Positions 44,501 through 63,947 of a stretch of DNA of 64,000 nt are shown here, piece by piece. Each line of letters begins with the position of its first letter. The first letter of the stretch is position 1. The notes beneath the pieces are model-generated. The model made no database searches, was not told the DNA's origin, and worked only from the letters and a program-made list of their open reading frames with translations. Origin of the DNA: Mytilus trossulus (lineage: Eukaryota; Mollusca; Bivalvia; Mytilida; Mytilidae); NCBI RefSeq assembly GCF_036588685.1, contig NC_086381.1, positions 49,165,431 through 49,229,430 of the forward strand, read 5' to 3'. The position numbers and the translations under genes are program-made.

Positions 44501-46908
44501 ATTTAACGTATGATAACAATAGTTCTTTAAAAGGTTCATTTTTTTAAATCAACAACAAATAAATTAATAAGTTGTAAATATTTTCAGTAGGATTTCCTGA
44601 ATTCGAAATTTACCCCAAAAAAAAGGGCCCACTGTTAAAAAGACGGATAAAATTCACAATAAAAATGTGATTTCCACTTGGACAACTATCCCCCATGTAC
44701 TTAAATGTAGGGATGATTAAAAATATAGATCACCAACGACCTTTAACATTACAATTAACCAACAAAGATTCCGTAAAGTAAACTTTAAAAAGTTTTCGAT
44801 TGACAAAGTGATAAAGGATAAAGCGGTCATTTGACGAGTGCCACATGTGAATCAAGATCTGCGTACTCTTATGGAGCTAATGGTGGGGTTAGCATCCCTC
44901 AAAATATTTTTTTCTATGATCTTTTTGTGAACTGTTGTTTCGTCTTTGAGTCTTTTTCTTTTCCCCATGAGGTTTGAATGTAACTTTGTGTATCTTTCGT
45001 CTCTGTTCAATATTATTCGATACATTCAATATTGTCTGATGTTATTGACCTGCTAAATAACATTCTTATATTGAACACAACAATATAAAATCGACAAATA
45101 AACAAACGATCACTCAATCCTGATATTGTTTTTCACAGTATGACTGATCATATATTATAAGCGTATCAGTCAATTAATTTGAGACATCAAATTTTATTAA
45201 CTAGTTATCCCCGTGATGTAATATCAAAATGGTTAAAGACGAAAATTTTTGAATAATAAAAAAATAAACAGTATTTTTTTTGAAGATCAAAAACCATAAT
45301 CATATATACAAAAAAGGCAATCAGCGATTAGACGTAAATATATCAACAATATTAACTTAAGATGAATTGATCGGTTTGTTTGTTCCTTTCATAGCGTTAT
45401 TTTCATTAAAAGAAAGTCACGCAGATAAGAAAAATAACATATATTGAAAATCCAAAATATCGAATGCGGTCAAATTATAATTTATTAGTAAAAGCAAGAC
45501 GCGTATTGCAGTTCCCATCTGGATCATTTAGATTCAATTTGATAAATACCTCATAAATAAGTAAGAGAAGAAACGTAATACATCTGGTTGTATTGATGTC
45601 AAGAAATAATTACATTAGATGTTTGCTTCATTATAATAATTTATTCTGATTGGCTAACTGCACAACACGTGTAAATCCTTAAGCAATTGCATTACTCAAT
45701 AAAACTTTTCATTAATGATAACATGTGGTCCCACAATAAAATGCACAGGTTAATTAAATAAAACAAAATATAATTCGTGTTTTCATAATCATAGCTTTCG
45801 CGCTTCTTACAAAATGTACTTCGGTCAATGCTTTAACACCCAGATGAAGTTACAAAAAAAAGCATTCAATTCTTAATTAAATTAAACCTCGTGAATAAAA
45901 ATTTCGGTTATATTTATATTTTCATGTTTACATGCGACATTATTGCATTGTGTGAACCTAAATTAGATCAAGACCTGGTAATACACTCACAATAGTGTTT
46001 GATCTTGAAGTCTGTTGTCCACTTGTCTCCGCCTTGTCGGTTTAATTTACTACGTTTGTTTACGCGGTTAGTGGGTGGTAGTATGTAGTAACCGTGGTGT
46101 GGTACTATGTATTAATGAATTACATACATTTTACGATTCTCAATATCTCAAAAAAACATTGTAGATCAGTTGTCTTTTATTAGAATTTCGTCTGACATAC
46201 GTGTAATTTCCAAAGAATTTTTGAATACAAACTAAACCAGAAAGCGTGTCGAGTTGTTATTTGTCGTTATACAATTTTCATTGAACATTTTATGATGCTT
46301 AATCTATAAAAATAATTATCTTTATTCCTATCTTTAAATTGAAGCATACATGTTTTTTCTAAAAAGGTACTAGTATAGAAAATACAGGTACAGCCGAATA
46401 AGAAAAACTTTACTTTGGTGTATTTAAATATTTATAAAAAAAGCACTGGTGGAAACGTCAATTGACAGCCAGCATCAAATTGTTAAGTTATGCCTCAAGT
46501 TTGATCGTGTCAAAATGTACATTCACCATTATATATGTGTCTGCTAACTCATACAATTGCTGATTGATAACACTTTATAAGCTTTATAATAAAGCAAACG
46601 TATTACATATTATGAAACAGATAGCCGTGAACATGATCTAAACTATATTTTGTATTGTTTTATTTATTTGCTTACCCCATAATAGTTGAAATAATCATTA
46701 TCCATATGTCTATGATTTCTTTAGAATGTTTTATTTTACAGGATGTCTAGTAAGGCAGAATGTCGTTTCACAAATAAATTGTCGAGTTATTTTCTAATTT
46801 CCATTATCAAAATTGGTAAAATATTTTGTATTCTTTGGATGTGATGTATTTTTGTAATGAAACATACCCAAAACAGTTAAAATGTATGTTATTGCAATTG
46901 GCCGTTTC
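44501..46908. other. Gene-free AT-rich stretch
   Basis: No exon or RNA gene was recognised. Around 45620-45720 the sequence ATTCTGATTGGCTAACTGCA shares a phrase with 20830 (ATTCTGATTGGCTACACTG), hinting at another eroded dispersed repeat. Confidence 0.4.
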
Positions 46909-47065
46909 AGAATCTAAAGCATCATGGGTAATTTCATTGTTCGTACCCCAAAGTGAAAACAACGTTACGTCATTGGTTGAATTTCCATTGTTTATAACGT
47001 TTTAAACCAATCAAAACGCTTTGGTGTACGCTTTTGAAAATATTACCCAGGATGCATTAGATTCT
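46909..47065. mobile_element. Foldback MITE with AGAATCT ends
   Basis: The left end AGAATCTAAAGCATCATGGG and right end CCCAGGATGCATTAGATTCT are imperfect inverted repeats. Pairing continues inward (CCCCAAAGTG..ATTGGTTGAA against CCAATCAAAACGCTTTGGTG), so nearly the whole 157 bp can fold back. Confidence 0.75.
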
Positions 47066-47389
47066 AAAGCTTTAATGTCTTGTTTGGTCATATACCTCTG
47101 TATCTACTGTACGTCGGTTTTTATACATTTCAGTCTTGTTATTTTTACAATCAGAATTGAACGTTCCTTGTGAGGATGCTTCCAGGAAATTGTTTCGAAT
47201 GAAATATTTGATATTTTTTGTTTTTAAATTTTCTATGTCTTACAACGTTAACTATCATTACCTATACCCACGTCATTAGAGTGTTGCTATATATAAATAT
47301 ATTGTCTCATTGAAAATCATACCTCATAGATAAATAATAAATTAACCGTTTACAAAACTATGAATGTTTAAAATACTTAGGATTTCTAC

Positions 47390-47605
47390 CTATAGAATAG
47401 TTAACCTAAGCTGTATCTAGCAAAACTTTTAGGAATTTTAGTCCTCAATGCTCTTTATCTTCGTACTTTATTTGACCTTTTTAACTTGTTTCGATTCGAG
47501 AGTCACTGTTGTATTTTGTAGACGAACCTCACGCCTGGCGTAAATACAAAAAACAACCCCAATATCTTTGATGAGTTTATTTGTATATGAATATGAACAA
47601 ACATG
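47390..47605 (-). repeat. Dispersed repeat (ATAAACTCATCATAGA family), reversed copy
   Basis: Reverse complement of 15770-15975: GGTTAACCTAAGCTGTATC-like head, TTGACCTTTTTAACTTG, GATGAGTTTATTTG. It ends about 190 bp past the sulfotransferase poly(A) signal. Confidence 0.65.
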
Positions 47606-47785
47606 ATAATAATGCATGTTAAATAATGGGAATGATCGAATCCAACACCATTTGATAACAACATTTTGTTTAACATACTGGAATATATGTCGGACATTTT
47701 TTATACACATTTTCTTTCAATACATAATTGTCTTTGAAAGCACGATCGTGTGATCTTTATAAAACAAGTTTAGTATTTTATAAAG

Positions 47786-47791
47786 TTTATT
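47786..47791 (-). promoter_or_regulatory. Polyadenylation signal of the sulfotransferase
   Basis: AATAAA on the minus strand, about 35 bases after the stop codon. Confidence 0.6.
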
Positions 47792-47825
47792 ACAGACTGA
47801 AATGAACCACGTTCCTTAGATCCTT

Positions 47826-54779
<6,954 letters not shown>

Positions 54780-55000
54780 TTAATATATGGTGGCTATAAA
54801 ATTTAACTGGAATGATAGATATTAAAATTTACAAAAAAATATTGTTTTTCTCTTTTTGATCTTATTGACGTTTGACGTAAACATTCAATTTTAAGTATTT
54901 CAGAAAAAAAGAAACATTAAAATTTACGATTGATTATGTTGTCAAACGAATTGCTCAAACAATTTCAAATTAGAATAAAATGGTGTGAAAAAGTATGACA
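54780..55000. other. Upstream flank of the sulfotransferase gene
   Basis: AT-rich. The promoter should be here, but no distinct motif stands out. Confidence 0.35.
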
Positions 55001-55004
55001 AAAA

Positions 55005-55410
55005 AAATATCCCATGCATATTCAAAAACGGAAAAAAATTACACAAAAAATACAAATTAAAATCGAATGCTATTGATCAATAGAAAAAGTGGTAAAAAAA
55101 CCTGCCATATTCTTAACTAAGTACCGACATTTTTAAAAGACATTTAAAAAAAAAAGAAAATGGTGGATTAAAACAATGCAGATAGATATCAGAGAAAAAC
55201 ATCTGTAAAATAACGATATACAGAACTCTGCAGAGAATTAAGGACAAAAAGTCCACCAGTCATGGCAAAATCAGAATCTCATACACTTCAAACGAAAGGG
55301 AAACAGTTGCTTTCCACGTGTAACAAATGGTGGATTAACCTGGTTTTACTGTCGCCTAAAATTCCATTATATTGACAACAATATGTCAGCAAAATAAAAC
55401 AGACATACAA
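55005..55410 (-). repeat. Diverged copies of the GGTGGATTAAACCTGG repeat family
   Basis: AAAATGGTGGATTAAAACAA (about 55157) and AAATGGTGGATTAACCTGGT (about 55326), each preceded by fragments of the same family. At least two eroded copies lie in succession. Confidence 0.6.
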
Positions 55411-56690
55411 AGTATAAAATGATACTTATTGAGGTAGACCATTGAATATTGAGTTAAACTCTTTATCTTTCAATCAATATAAAACAAAATTAAATCTCAA
55501 CAAAAAAAACCAACATTTTCTATAGACAAAGAAAAACAACATGTTCTATAGACAAAGAAAATTCAACTAAGAAAGGACAACAAAAACTTTTTATTTACAT
55601 TAACAGAATATCACGAAGGTTAGATGTATAAATACCTAGCAAAAAAATTGACGAAACGCTCAAGGTTAAAACTAATTAAATAAAAACGTTGTTGATGATA
55701 TACAACGTTTGCCCATACATTTATGAAGTTTCAGAAAGTCTTAGTAGTAGCTGCACAGTCTTTAATACCTAATAAGTGGAATAAAGAATATCCAATATTG
55801 AGGTGAGGTTGCTATATTGCTGCTAATGTGGTGTGTATAAGGGGGATGTTATCAATTTAAAACCAAATTTGTCGCGTTTGTCATAAACTCTGCCACTAAT
55901 ATTATCGCTTGGCCCACGAGTTTCACCTGCAATACTAGTTAATCTTACAGTTAAATTGTGTCATAGGTACATGAGGAACTTATTTGTGACGTCATAAATG
56001 TAGGTAAATTCTATTTAAACATTATAGTTGTGCATAATTTGTCAAATGTGATGACAGTTGTATGAAAGAATCTCCTTAAACTTCCCTACCCCTCCCTACC
56101 CTTCCTTAAACTGTTTTCGCAATATGATATTCATATAACACATTTGTCACTTTTCTGCCAAATTGTAAATTGGTAGAGGGTGGTGCCACATATGAAATCA
56201 TGAAAAAAGTCCACAAAGGTGACGAAGGTGAAATATTGACTATAATGTAATATTTTTTTCTATTTCAGGTATTTCAGGGATATATATCATATATATTACA
56301 TGAATTAGGTACGTATATATGTGTATCATACTTAAAAATAAAACAACTAGCAATACATATACATCAGAATCCCTTATACAATGAACGTCTAAAAACACTT
56401 TATGTGGCCGTTTAAAGCTTTCCTGTTTATTTCTCGTATCATTTCATTTTAATTCAAATTGATGGGATAAAAGGTTGACGGATGTTAACATTTTCGTTTG
56501 ATATAATTTTAAAAAAATCACAAAATGCTGTGGAAAATAATGATCTTCAATAAAAGAACTTCAGAACAAAAACAAATAGAACCCAGAAATATATAGGCGC
56601 AATGTTGCATTTTATGTAAAAAAGGTAACATAAGTGTACCGGTGTTAAGAAGTAATAGATCAATTGAGAGAGAATAAAATCGATTTACAA
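55411..56690. other. Gene-free AT-rich stretch
   Basis: No exon or named repeat was recognised. There is a short direct repeat, TTTTCTATAGACAAAGAAAA against GTTCTATAGACAAAGAAAAT, near 55517-55562, and a pyrimidine-rich TTCCCTACCCCTCCCTACCC near 56083. Confidence 0.4.
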
Positions 56691-56905
56691 CCGGGAAAAA
56701 CATATCAACTGTAAAAGGAAATGAACACGAAAAAGGAACAACAGAAACCCTGAAGTGCAACAAAAACAAACGCAAACATATACAGAAACGAACTATTTGA
56801 TAACACTTGCCGTGTTTCTGACCTGGTCCTGCACATGTTAAGAAATAATGGATGGTTGAACTCGGTTTATTGGTTAGCTTAACCTTCCGCTTTATTTCAA
56901 CGATC
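56690..56905 (-). repeat. Dispersed repeat related to 37240-37370
   Basis: AAAGGAACAACAGAAACCCTG, ACGAACTATTTGATAACAC and AACTCGGTTTATTGGTTAGC. The 151-residue minus-strand open frame across it is chance. Confidence 0.5.
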
Positions 56906-56959
56906 GATAAAATGACACTGCGTGACAGAAATACAACACAAACACGAGCAAGAACATAA

Positions 56960-57285
56960 ATTCCCCGAGGCAATCACAAGCGGAGTAGCCAGTACATCGG
57001 TACTGGCGTGAAAATACGTATTTTTTGTGTTATTAAAATGTGCTGTTACAAAATGTTAGAAAAGATTATAAATAAAGGAATGTATCTCCCTCATGCAAAG
57101 GTCTGATTCCTTTCACATATTTCGTTATTCTTTTTAGACCTTTTTGATAATAGCTCTTCATCTATAATATAAGTTTTGGATGTCAAATATTTTGGTCACG
57201 AGCATCACTGAAGAGACATGTTTTGTCGAAATGCGCATCTGGTGCAAGAAAATTGGTATTGTTAATGTTATTACAGAGAATAACA
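56960..57285 (+). repeat. Dispersed repeat (CCAGTACATCGGTACTGGC family), copy 2
   Basis: AGCCAGTACATCGGTACTGG through GGTGCAAGAAAATTGGTATT follows 52410-52735 phrase by phrase. Confidence 0.85.
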
Positions 57286-58369
57286 TCATTTAAACCGCAG
57301 AACTGGAACTAAGCTTACTCTATGCATGTATGGACGGAGACAACTAATGTTAACTTAGCCTATGCTTGCATGGACTAACACACCAAACTTAGTCAATGCA
57401 TGCATGAGTTAAACTATCTTTAAATAGACATTTAAAATTATTCAATTATTCAAGCAGACTTTTGATTAAGTAAACTTTACTTGCCTTCGTCCTTGCATGC
57501 TCTAGGTAGCTTAGTTGCCAACTGTCTATGTTAGCATACCATATAAAAGTTTAGTCATACTATCAAGTGTTTGAAATTTGTTTTTTAAAGTAAATTATAA
57601 TGCACAATATAACTTTTAATCGCAAGAAAGAGGTTGAATATGAATGATAGTTACATTAAGATCACTAAAATAATAAAATTAAGCTGTAAAAAGAATGCAG
57701 ATTTTCTAAACATGATGTTTATTTCCAGATTTGTTTAATACCTTGTTCATAATGCTAATCTAAATATAATCATCTGTAAGTTTTCACTACAGTGAGTGTA
57801 AAATTACCGATCAAAATTTATGGTATATATTTAAGGTCCTTTGTTTCTGTATTCCTTAATGTTAATGTCATCGGTTCGATCCTTTATACTCTTTGTCCAC
57901 TGATCTCTACTGAAACTTAAATCCATAACATATTTTAACGTATTTGCATTTATTTTGGTCTATATGCTTAAGTCCTATTTATGGACGTATATCGTAAATT
58001 CATCATAAAAGAGTATAATTGTTCACCTGTTTTTGGACATCAAATTTGCACAGTCTATAGTTAATAACTTAAACACAAATTCTAAATATCAAAAATAATT
58101 TAGACTTGTAAGGAAAATGTGTTAAAAGTCATGATGAAGCAACACTCACCGTATATGTACTATATATCCGACGAGTACAATTGATCAAATTTATTTCAAG
58201 ATACAATTTATACTTTCTGTATCGATCCACCTTACGGAATGATAAAAGAAACGGGTTTAAAATCTAGTACAACAACTTTAATGTCACAACGTTCTAAATA
58301 TTTTAAATATATGGTGTTTGAATTTGTTAAATCATGAGTTCAATTTTAGAAACTGATTTAAAATTTGAA
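57286..58369. other. Gene-free stretch
   Basis: 57300-57420 holds two or three loose repeats of CTTAG(C)CTATGC(T/A)TGCATG. Otherwise AT-rich with no recognised feature. Confidence 0.4.
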
Positions 58370-58590
58370 AAAGGGACGAAAGATAGCAGAGACACAGTCA
58401 AACCCATTAAACATGTTAAAAGAGAAAAAACTATAAACGCCATGGCTTAAAATTAAAAAGGCAAACAGACAAACAATATTACCCATGACTAAATATTGTA
58501 AACTAAAGACTTAGCAACACGAACCCCACCAAAAACTAGGGGTGGTCTCAGGTGCTCCGGAAGAAGAAAGCAGTCACATGTTTCATAGAG
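58370..58590 (-). mobile_element. Penelope-like 3' fragment, reversed
   Basis: AAAGGGACGAAAGATAGCAG, AACCCCACCAAAAACTAGGG and TCTCAGGTGCTCCGGAAGA are the reverse complement of 62895-63080. Confidence 0.75.
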
Positions 58591-59550
58591 ATTAATTTTT
58601 TTAATTGCTTCATTGATATTTTCACAAAAAATGAAATAAAAGCACTTGTATCAAAATATCAATCAAATGCAAAAATACGTTTTGAAATGGCTAGTTACTT
58701 TAATGGATGGAAATTGATTAAATGGTGAGATAACAGAATTAACAACTGACAACGTCAATATCAAAATATATACAAAAAAACACCCTGAAAAACACTCCAT
58801 AACACATTCACAGAAAAGTTATGTTTAAGCAACATAACTTCCTCGAAAGAGTGTTCTTTTGGCAAAATATACTTACAATCATATAAGGTTTTTAATTGCA
58901 AATTACTTTTATGTCAATATTTCAAAATTAACATTATTTAGACACGTTTTAATTTGTTAGCTTTATATATTTATGTTAAAACATGGTATTTTGTAAAATA
59001 ATGAATATCTGATCTTTCAAAATGTGTGGTAATGTTATCACTTACAATTTTTTTTATGTGGTTCATTAGGTTGAACAATCACTTCAAAGTTAAGTCAAGG
59101 TAAAACATAGTGTATGCCACTCATTGGAATTAGATAACAGTTATCCTAACCTTCTAGATATAAATCCATTTATTGGTCACAGATACACGAAATAATATAA
59201 AAATGTTATCGTCTCTATATTTAGAACAACTAGACAAATAATGAATTAACGAGCATTCATGGTTGTTATTGTGCATGTTTAAAAATCATTTTGTCTTGTG
59301 AAATTTTACAGTTGAAGACAATTGCCATTATAGTAGTTTACATGATCACAAAACACTATTCAAATTCTAAACTAATCTTTAAAGATGTGTCACTTTGTTT
59401 GCTGGATCACTTTCAACTATAGGATCACTAAAAAATAATATATAAGGTGAAAAGTATATTCAAACAATGTTATCATGATCTTTTAAACATACTAGATTTG
59501 CTATGTACGATATTAAAAACAGGCTTTAATAATCAGTTAGTTTAAACATT
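58591..59550. other. Gene-free AT-rich stretch
   Basis: No exon, RNA gene or named repeat was recognised. Confidence 0.4.
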
Positions 59551-59830
59551 TTTATTTATAGTGGATTGGGAAACAAGTTTTGCAACTTATATTAATCCCT
59601 TTCCACTTTGCGGGTGCGAGTGCTGCCTTGTAGCAGCATTAGCCTACTCTTTTTCGAAATCTACAAGGGTGTCTTTAACGTGCAAGAGATGTGGCTCTCT
59701 CTTGACACGGGTCAGCCATTTATCGTCCCTTTCCGACGGACTATCATCGTTTCCTCAAGACCATCCTCGCAAATGGTGTCAAGGGAGAGCCGAAAATTGA
59801 GTTCCTTAAGATTTGTACCAAAAACTGTCT
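59551..59830. other. GC-richer segment of unknown origin
   Basis: After ATTTTTATTTATAG the base composition changes for about 250 bp: CACTTTGCGGGTGCGAGTGC, TCTACAAGGGTGTCTTTAAC, TGACACGGGTCAGCCATTTA, CAAATGGTGTCAAGGGAGAG. Two overlapping plus-strand frames of 79 and 77 codons are open, but neither translation has a motif I recognise. It could be an old repeat or a degraded gene or viral-type fragment. I cannot decide. Confidence 0.4.
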
Positions 59831-59924
59831 TCTACTGGTAAAATTCCTACGAAAATTTAAAATAGAAAGTAACTTGTCAAATGGGAAAATCAAAAATTGG
59901 ATTAAACCGGGTTATATAGAACTC

Positions 59925-60470
59925 ATTAGGTTTTTCCACATTTCTGTGGAAAGACCTATTGTTTTTCTTCTGATTTTTTTTTTTCTTCCGCCTTATTTTG
60001 TTCTTGCGATAAATATTTGATTCGCAACATGTGGCTTAGATATTTAGTATATGATATCGAACAGTCTATGCGCTTTTGAAATTTACCCTGCGTAACCGAA
60101 TTCTTTTCTTTGTAGGAGTTATCTCCCTAAACACTGCTTTCTTTGTGGCCACTACTTCTTCGCAACCGTAAAAGATTACGACAAATTTATTTTGTAAAAT
60201 TGCTAGTTATATCATACGCATGATTTGTCCTATTTTGACCGAAGCAATATGAACGCTCCGTATGAGAGTTATTTCCCCTTATGCATTTGATATAAGTGAT
60301 ATGCATTTCTATATTTTAAACCTTAAGTGATAGAGACCTAGGATCTTTTGATTTAAGGTCCTTGGTCCAAAAAATAAATAAAATCAGGTCACAGTCAAAG
60401 GCCAAGGTCATTTTTCTAATTTTTGAATTTGGCTTGTTTTCACTTATTCCAAAAAAACGTATAAGATATC
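59925..60470 (+). repeat. Dispersed repeat with AGGTTTTTCCACA hairpin
   Basis: It opens with a foldback, AGGTTTTTCCACATTTCTGT answered by GTGGAAAGACCT, followed by ATTGTTTTTCTTCTGAT, CTTCCGCC and later AAGTGATAGAGACCTAGGATC and CAAAGGCCAAGGTCA. The head and some later phrases recur at 7060-7290. Confidence 0.55.
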
Positions 60471-62014
60471 AACAACTGATATTTACTACATTGTTAGTTC
60501 CGACATGTTGTAACACGTAAATTTTGATTGCAAGGGTATGACGAACGTAAAAGGGAGTTTTCTCCCCTCTTATATTTAAAAATACGCGTATTGTGATATT
60601 ACTCATTAACCAAATATACAATGGTCTTTTGATTTCAGGTCCTTGGTTTATGACCTTGAAATTGATTACAAGGTCATAGCTTAATTTGACGTTCTAGATA
60701 TAGACCTTTGCTTTTACCTCAAATGTATACATGATAAAGCCATGAGACATCTGGCAAAAGGTATCAAACCGTTTAACCTTGAAAAAAACCGGAAGTGACC
60801 TTGTGTAAACCAGAAGTAGCATTTGTTTTTACTTTATGAATATAAAAGTATATAAAACCAGATATTTTTGATAGTAACATTTTTCAAACCAGAAGTAACA
60901 AATTATCACACTTATATAAAAAATATTGTATAAAAACCATATATTTTCTTTTTATCAGCGTACAATAAGCTATCATTTGACGATTGAAATGACACTTTAA
61001 ACTTAAATTTACAACTTTCATATTAAAATACATTGTTTTGGTGGAAATACCATCAGCTGTTCTCTGAACAATTGGTTTTTAATTATTACTCCTTTCGCTA
61101 TTCATGTAGCAACATAAGAAAAGTTTATGACTTACAGATACAAGAATACGAAAAACACAGTAGTTCAATCATAATAATTGGGAAACTATTTGTATAGCAG
61201 TGAAGTTGAAAACAAATAATCTAAAAGACAATTGAACTAAACTAAAATTTTATTTGTTATGTTTCTCCAATTACTTTATTTGTTTACAAAAACAAAATCA
61301 AAGAATGGGACAAAATAACTTGCTAATAAACTTTTCATTTTTACTCATTAGAAAAATCTCGAGCTAAAATTAAACAAAACAGGTTGTCTGTAACCAGCCA
61401 GGTGTTAAGTTCGAACTGCTATATACTTAAATTCAAGGTGTTCATGTAAATGGACAAAAGTAACATTAAGCGACCTTGAAAAAAAATAGACACTGCAATT
61501 TAAAGAATGATTGCAAAATCTTTAAATTATAAAAAAAATTAGATGAGGGTGTGTTGTAGTCACAGTCGAATGCTGATATTTTCAGTCCTTTGTCGTTTGG
61601 TTTTCTCGATTTTTGTTAATTCGACGACAGTAGTTGTTTATTTGAAGTGATTATTTTATTTTTAATCTAACATGAGCCATACAATTCTTTTCCAAGTCGG
61701 CAAACCCCTTTTGAAAGCCATCTAAATCGATAATTTTTACAATGGCTCATGTTATTAGAGGCTTTTTCAAGAAGGAATTGAGTTCAAAAATCTGTTGACC
61801 AATTGAAAGCACTTCAAGCATCCAAAAATCTGCTTCACTTACAAATGATGTATGTATGTATGTATTTTTGTTTGTATTTATTTCATGAAGATGATTTTGT
61901 GATAAAATGGGAAGGATACGGCCCTTAGTAAACCTTGACCGAACTGTCCACTTGATTAACCTGTCGATGTGAGCCATGTCGACTTACTGATATACCATAG
62001 ATACACAAATGTGT
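60471..62014. other. Gene-free AT-rich stretch
   Basis: No coding exon was recognised. A TATGTATG run at about 61849-61864 is simple sequence. Two ATGAGCCAT-type phrases in opposite orientation (about 61671 and 61741) could be an eroded foldback. Confidence 0.35.
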
Positions 62015-62170
62015 TGTATGAGTTCCCATGAGACAACTCTCCACCCGAGTCAAAATTTGTAAAAGTAAGCAATTTAATGTCAAAGTATGGTTTTTGACAC
62101 GGAGCAAGCTATAAAAGACCTCAAAGCATAACTAGTTTGAAACAATTCAAACGGGAAAATCAACGGTATA
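62015..62170 (+). repeat. Dispersed repeat (CATGAGACAACTCTCCACCC family)
   Basis: ATGAGACAACTCTCCACCCG, CAAAGTATGGTTTTTGACAC and TTGAAACAATTCAAACGGGA match the 20020-20205 family. It joins directly onto the Penelope-like remnant. Confidence 0.7.
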
Positions 62171-63090
62171 AACTATATCTAAAAACGAGAATCGAGAAAT
62201 ATTTATTAACTACATTGTTTCTTTATTATTATGAGACTGACTTTATACTAGAACTTCATAAAAAGAAAGATAAGAAGCTAGCGATATCCTTTAACTCTAC
62301 GTTCCGCTATATAGATTATGTCCTTTCACTAAATAATTCAAAATTTGGTGATTATGTGGAACGCATCTTTCCAATCGAACTATAGACAAAGGATACTACA
62401 GATACAGTTAAGTCGGCCTCATATCGTTTGACTTACATCTCGAAATTGACAATGAGGGTCGGTTGAAAACAAAAATTTACGACAAAAGAGAAGACTTCAG
62501 CTTTCCAATTGTGAACTTTCCATTTTTTAGTAGCAACATTCCAGCAGCACCTATATACGAAGTATATATCTCCCAATTGATAAGACATTCCCGTGCTTGC
62601 ATTTCCTATCTTGATTTTCTGGATAGAGGTCTGCTGCTCACAAGGAAGCTATAAAACCAAGAGTTCCCAATGGTGAAGTTGAAATCCTCCCTTCATAAAT
62701 TGTACGGACACTATCATGATTTGGTTGACCGTTATGGAATAACCGTTTAACAAATGATATCGGATATGTTCCTAACGTCGTATCAACAACCACCCTTCCC
62801 TTTCAGGAATGTGACCTACCGAATCAGACTATTTACCGGATTTGTTATAACATAAGCAACACGACGGGTGAAACATGAGGAGTCGGTTTTGCTTACCCTT
62901 CCGGAGCACCTGAGATCACCCCTAGCTTTTGTGGGGTTCGTGTTGCTAATTTTTTAATTTCCTATGTTGTGTCGTGTAAACTATTGTTTGTCTGTTTGTC
63001 GTTTTCATTTTTAGCCATGGCTTTGTCAGTTTATTTTCGATTTATGAGTTTGACTGTCTCTCTGTTATCTTTCGTCTCTCTTTTATAACG
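62171..63090 (+). mobile_element. Penelope-like retroelement, second decayed copy
   Basis: The right-hand part of a reverse transcriptase (62190-62830) is followed by the 3' untranslated tail (GCTTACCCTTCCGGAGCACC, TTAGCCATGGCTTTGTCAG, ATCTTTCGTCTCTC). Pieces of this tail are scattered at 19262-19480 and, reversed, 58370-58590. Confidence 0.75.
62190..62830 (+). pseudogene. Reverse transcriptase fragment, catalytic motif lost
   Basis: Readable pieces include LFLYYYETDF, AISFNSTFRYIDYVLSLNNS, KIYDKREDFSFPIVNFPFF and IYEVYISQLIRHSRAC. The catalytic YxDD of the family is YIDY here, so the second Asp is gone. A stop at 62383-62385 and several frame changes break the frame. It is a different subfamily member from the copy at 3018-4951. 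Confidence 0.8.
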
Positions 63091-63424
63091 CATTCAACAT
63101 TTCACTGAAAAATTGACAATACAAACAGTTGCAATAATTTATTTGAATTAAAACTGTCAGTAAATAATAATGTAGGAGTTACGGGAAATCTATCCGGTCC
63201 TGTTCTGCATTAAATTCATTTATCTGAAATGAAAACAAAGTTGTCTATTTATAGAAAACAATGTCTGTACCAATATAAATACATGTAGGTATGGTTCCCA
63301 ACAAATAGAGGCCATGCAACAACATTTCGGTATACACTAATAAAACGATAATATTCAAAGTAACAGTGTACATGTATGAACATGATTGTAATAAATGTTT
63401 TTATACCATAGGTCAGTGTTGTAT

Positions 63425-63505
63425 GCATACATGTCGTCTGTGTCATTTGGTCTATTGCACATAGTTGTCTCATTGGCAATCATACCACATGGTCTTTATA
63501 TTTGA
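63425..63505 (+). repeat. Short repeat (GTTGTCTCATTGGCAATCAT family), partial
   Basis: CTGTGTCATTTGGTCTATTG and GTTGTCTCATTGGCAATCAT followed by ACCACAT, as at 36060-36120. Confidence 0.7.
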
Positions 63506-63889
63506 TTTATTCAAACAAGAAGCAGTAAATTGTAAACTTCATCATGATTTGTCACAGATAATGATAAAATTGTTTTAATACTTCGTTCAGAAAAATAATT
63601 TAGATTGTATATTCCTTTATTACGAAACAAAACACAATTAACCAAATAAACTATATTAAATATTTTTTCTGGTGTAGAGTCAAATTAAGTATTTAAATTT
63701 TCGCTAGAATGCAAAACTTAATTATTGCGCTTAAATTTTTAAAAAGAAAACTGTAAGCAATAGTAAATTAAATCAAACCTAAATTTCTATGAAAAAAATA
63801 TTCACAATGTTATGGTGTCGGGCATTTAACGATGTCTTTACAATTTCAAATATAATTATCAAAAAGAAATAAATAACATACCAGCACTC

Positions 63890-63947
63890 TTTAGCTGCAT
63901 TCAACTCTTCAGCATCGAGAACGCCATCTCCTTTTCCCCCCTTTCTA
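63890..63947 (-). CDS. Possible EF-hand exon at the window edge
   Basis: On the minus strand, a frame preceded by CAGTATAG reads KGDGVLDAEELNAAKEC and then meets CTG|GTATGT, a possible donor in phase 2. GDGVLDAEE fits positions 4-12 of an EF-hand calcium-binding loop, but the first ligand Asp is not evident. It would be one small exon of a gene extending past the right edge. Evidence is thin. Confidence 0.3.

Noticed and set aside
56518..56973. 151-codon minus-strand open frame, hydrophobic
   Set aside because: It overlaps a dispersed repeat related to 37240-37370. Composition follows the T-rich strand, and no motif or splice context was found.
59561..59841. Two overlapping Cys-rich plus-strand frames as a zinc-finger gene
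   Set aside because: The Cys spacing does not repeat, the two frames contradict each other, and the first starts from a non-ATG codon at a splice-like site.
63175..63235. Minus-strand mini-exon reading INEFNAEQDRIDFP then stop, after a TTTTCATTTCAG acceptor
   Set aside because: Its only open phase (0) does not match the phase 2 donor of the possible EF-hand exon. Too short to support by itself.
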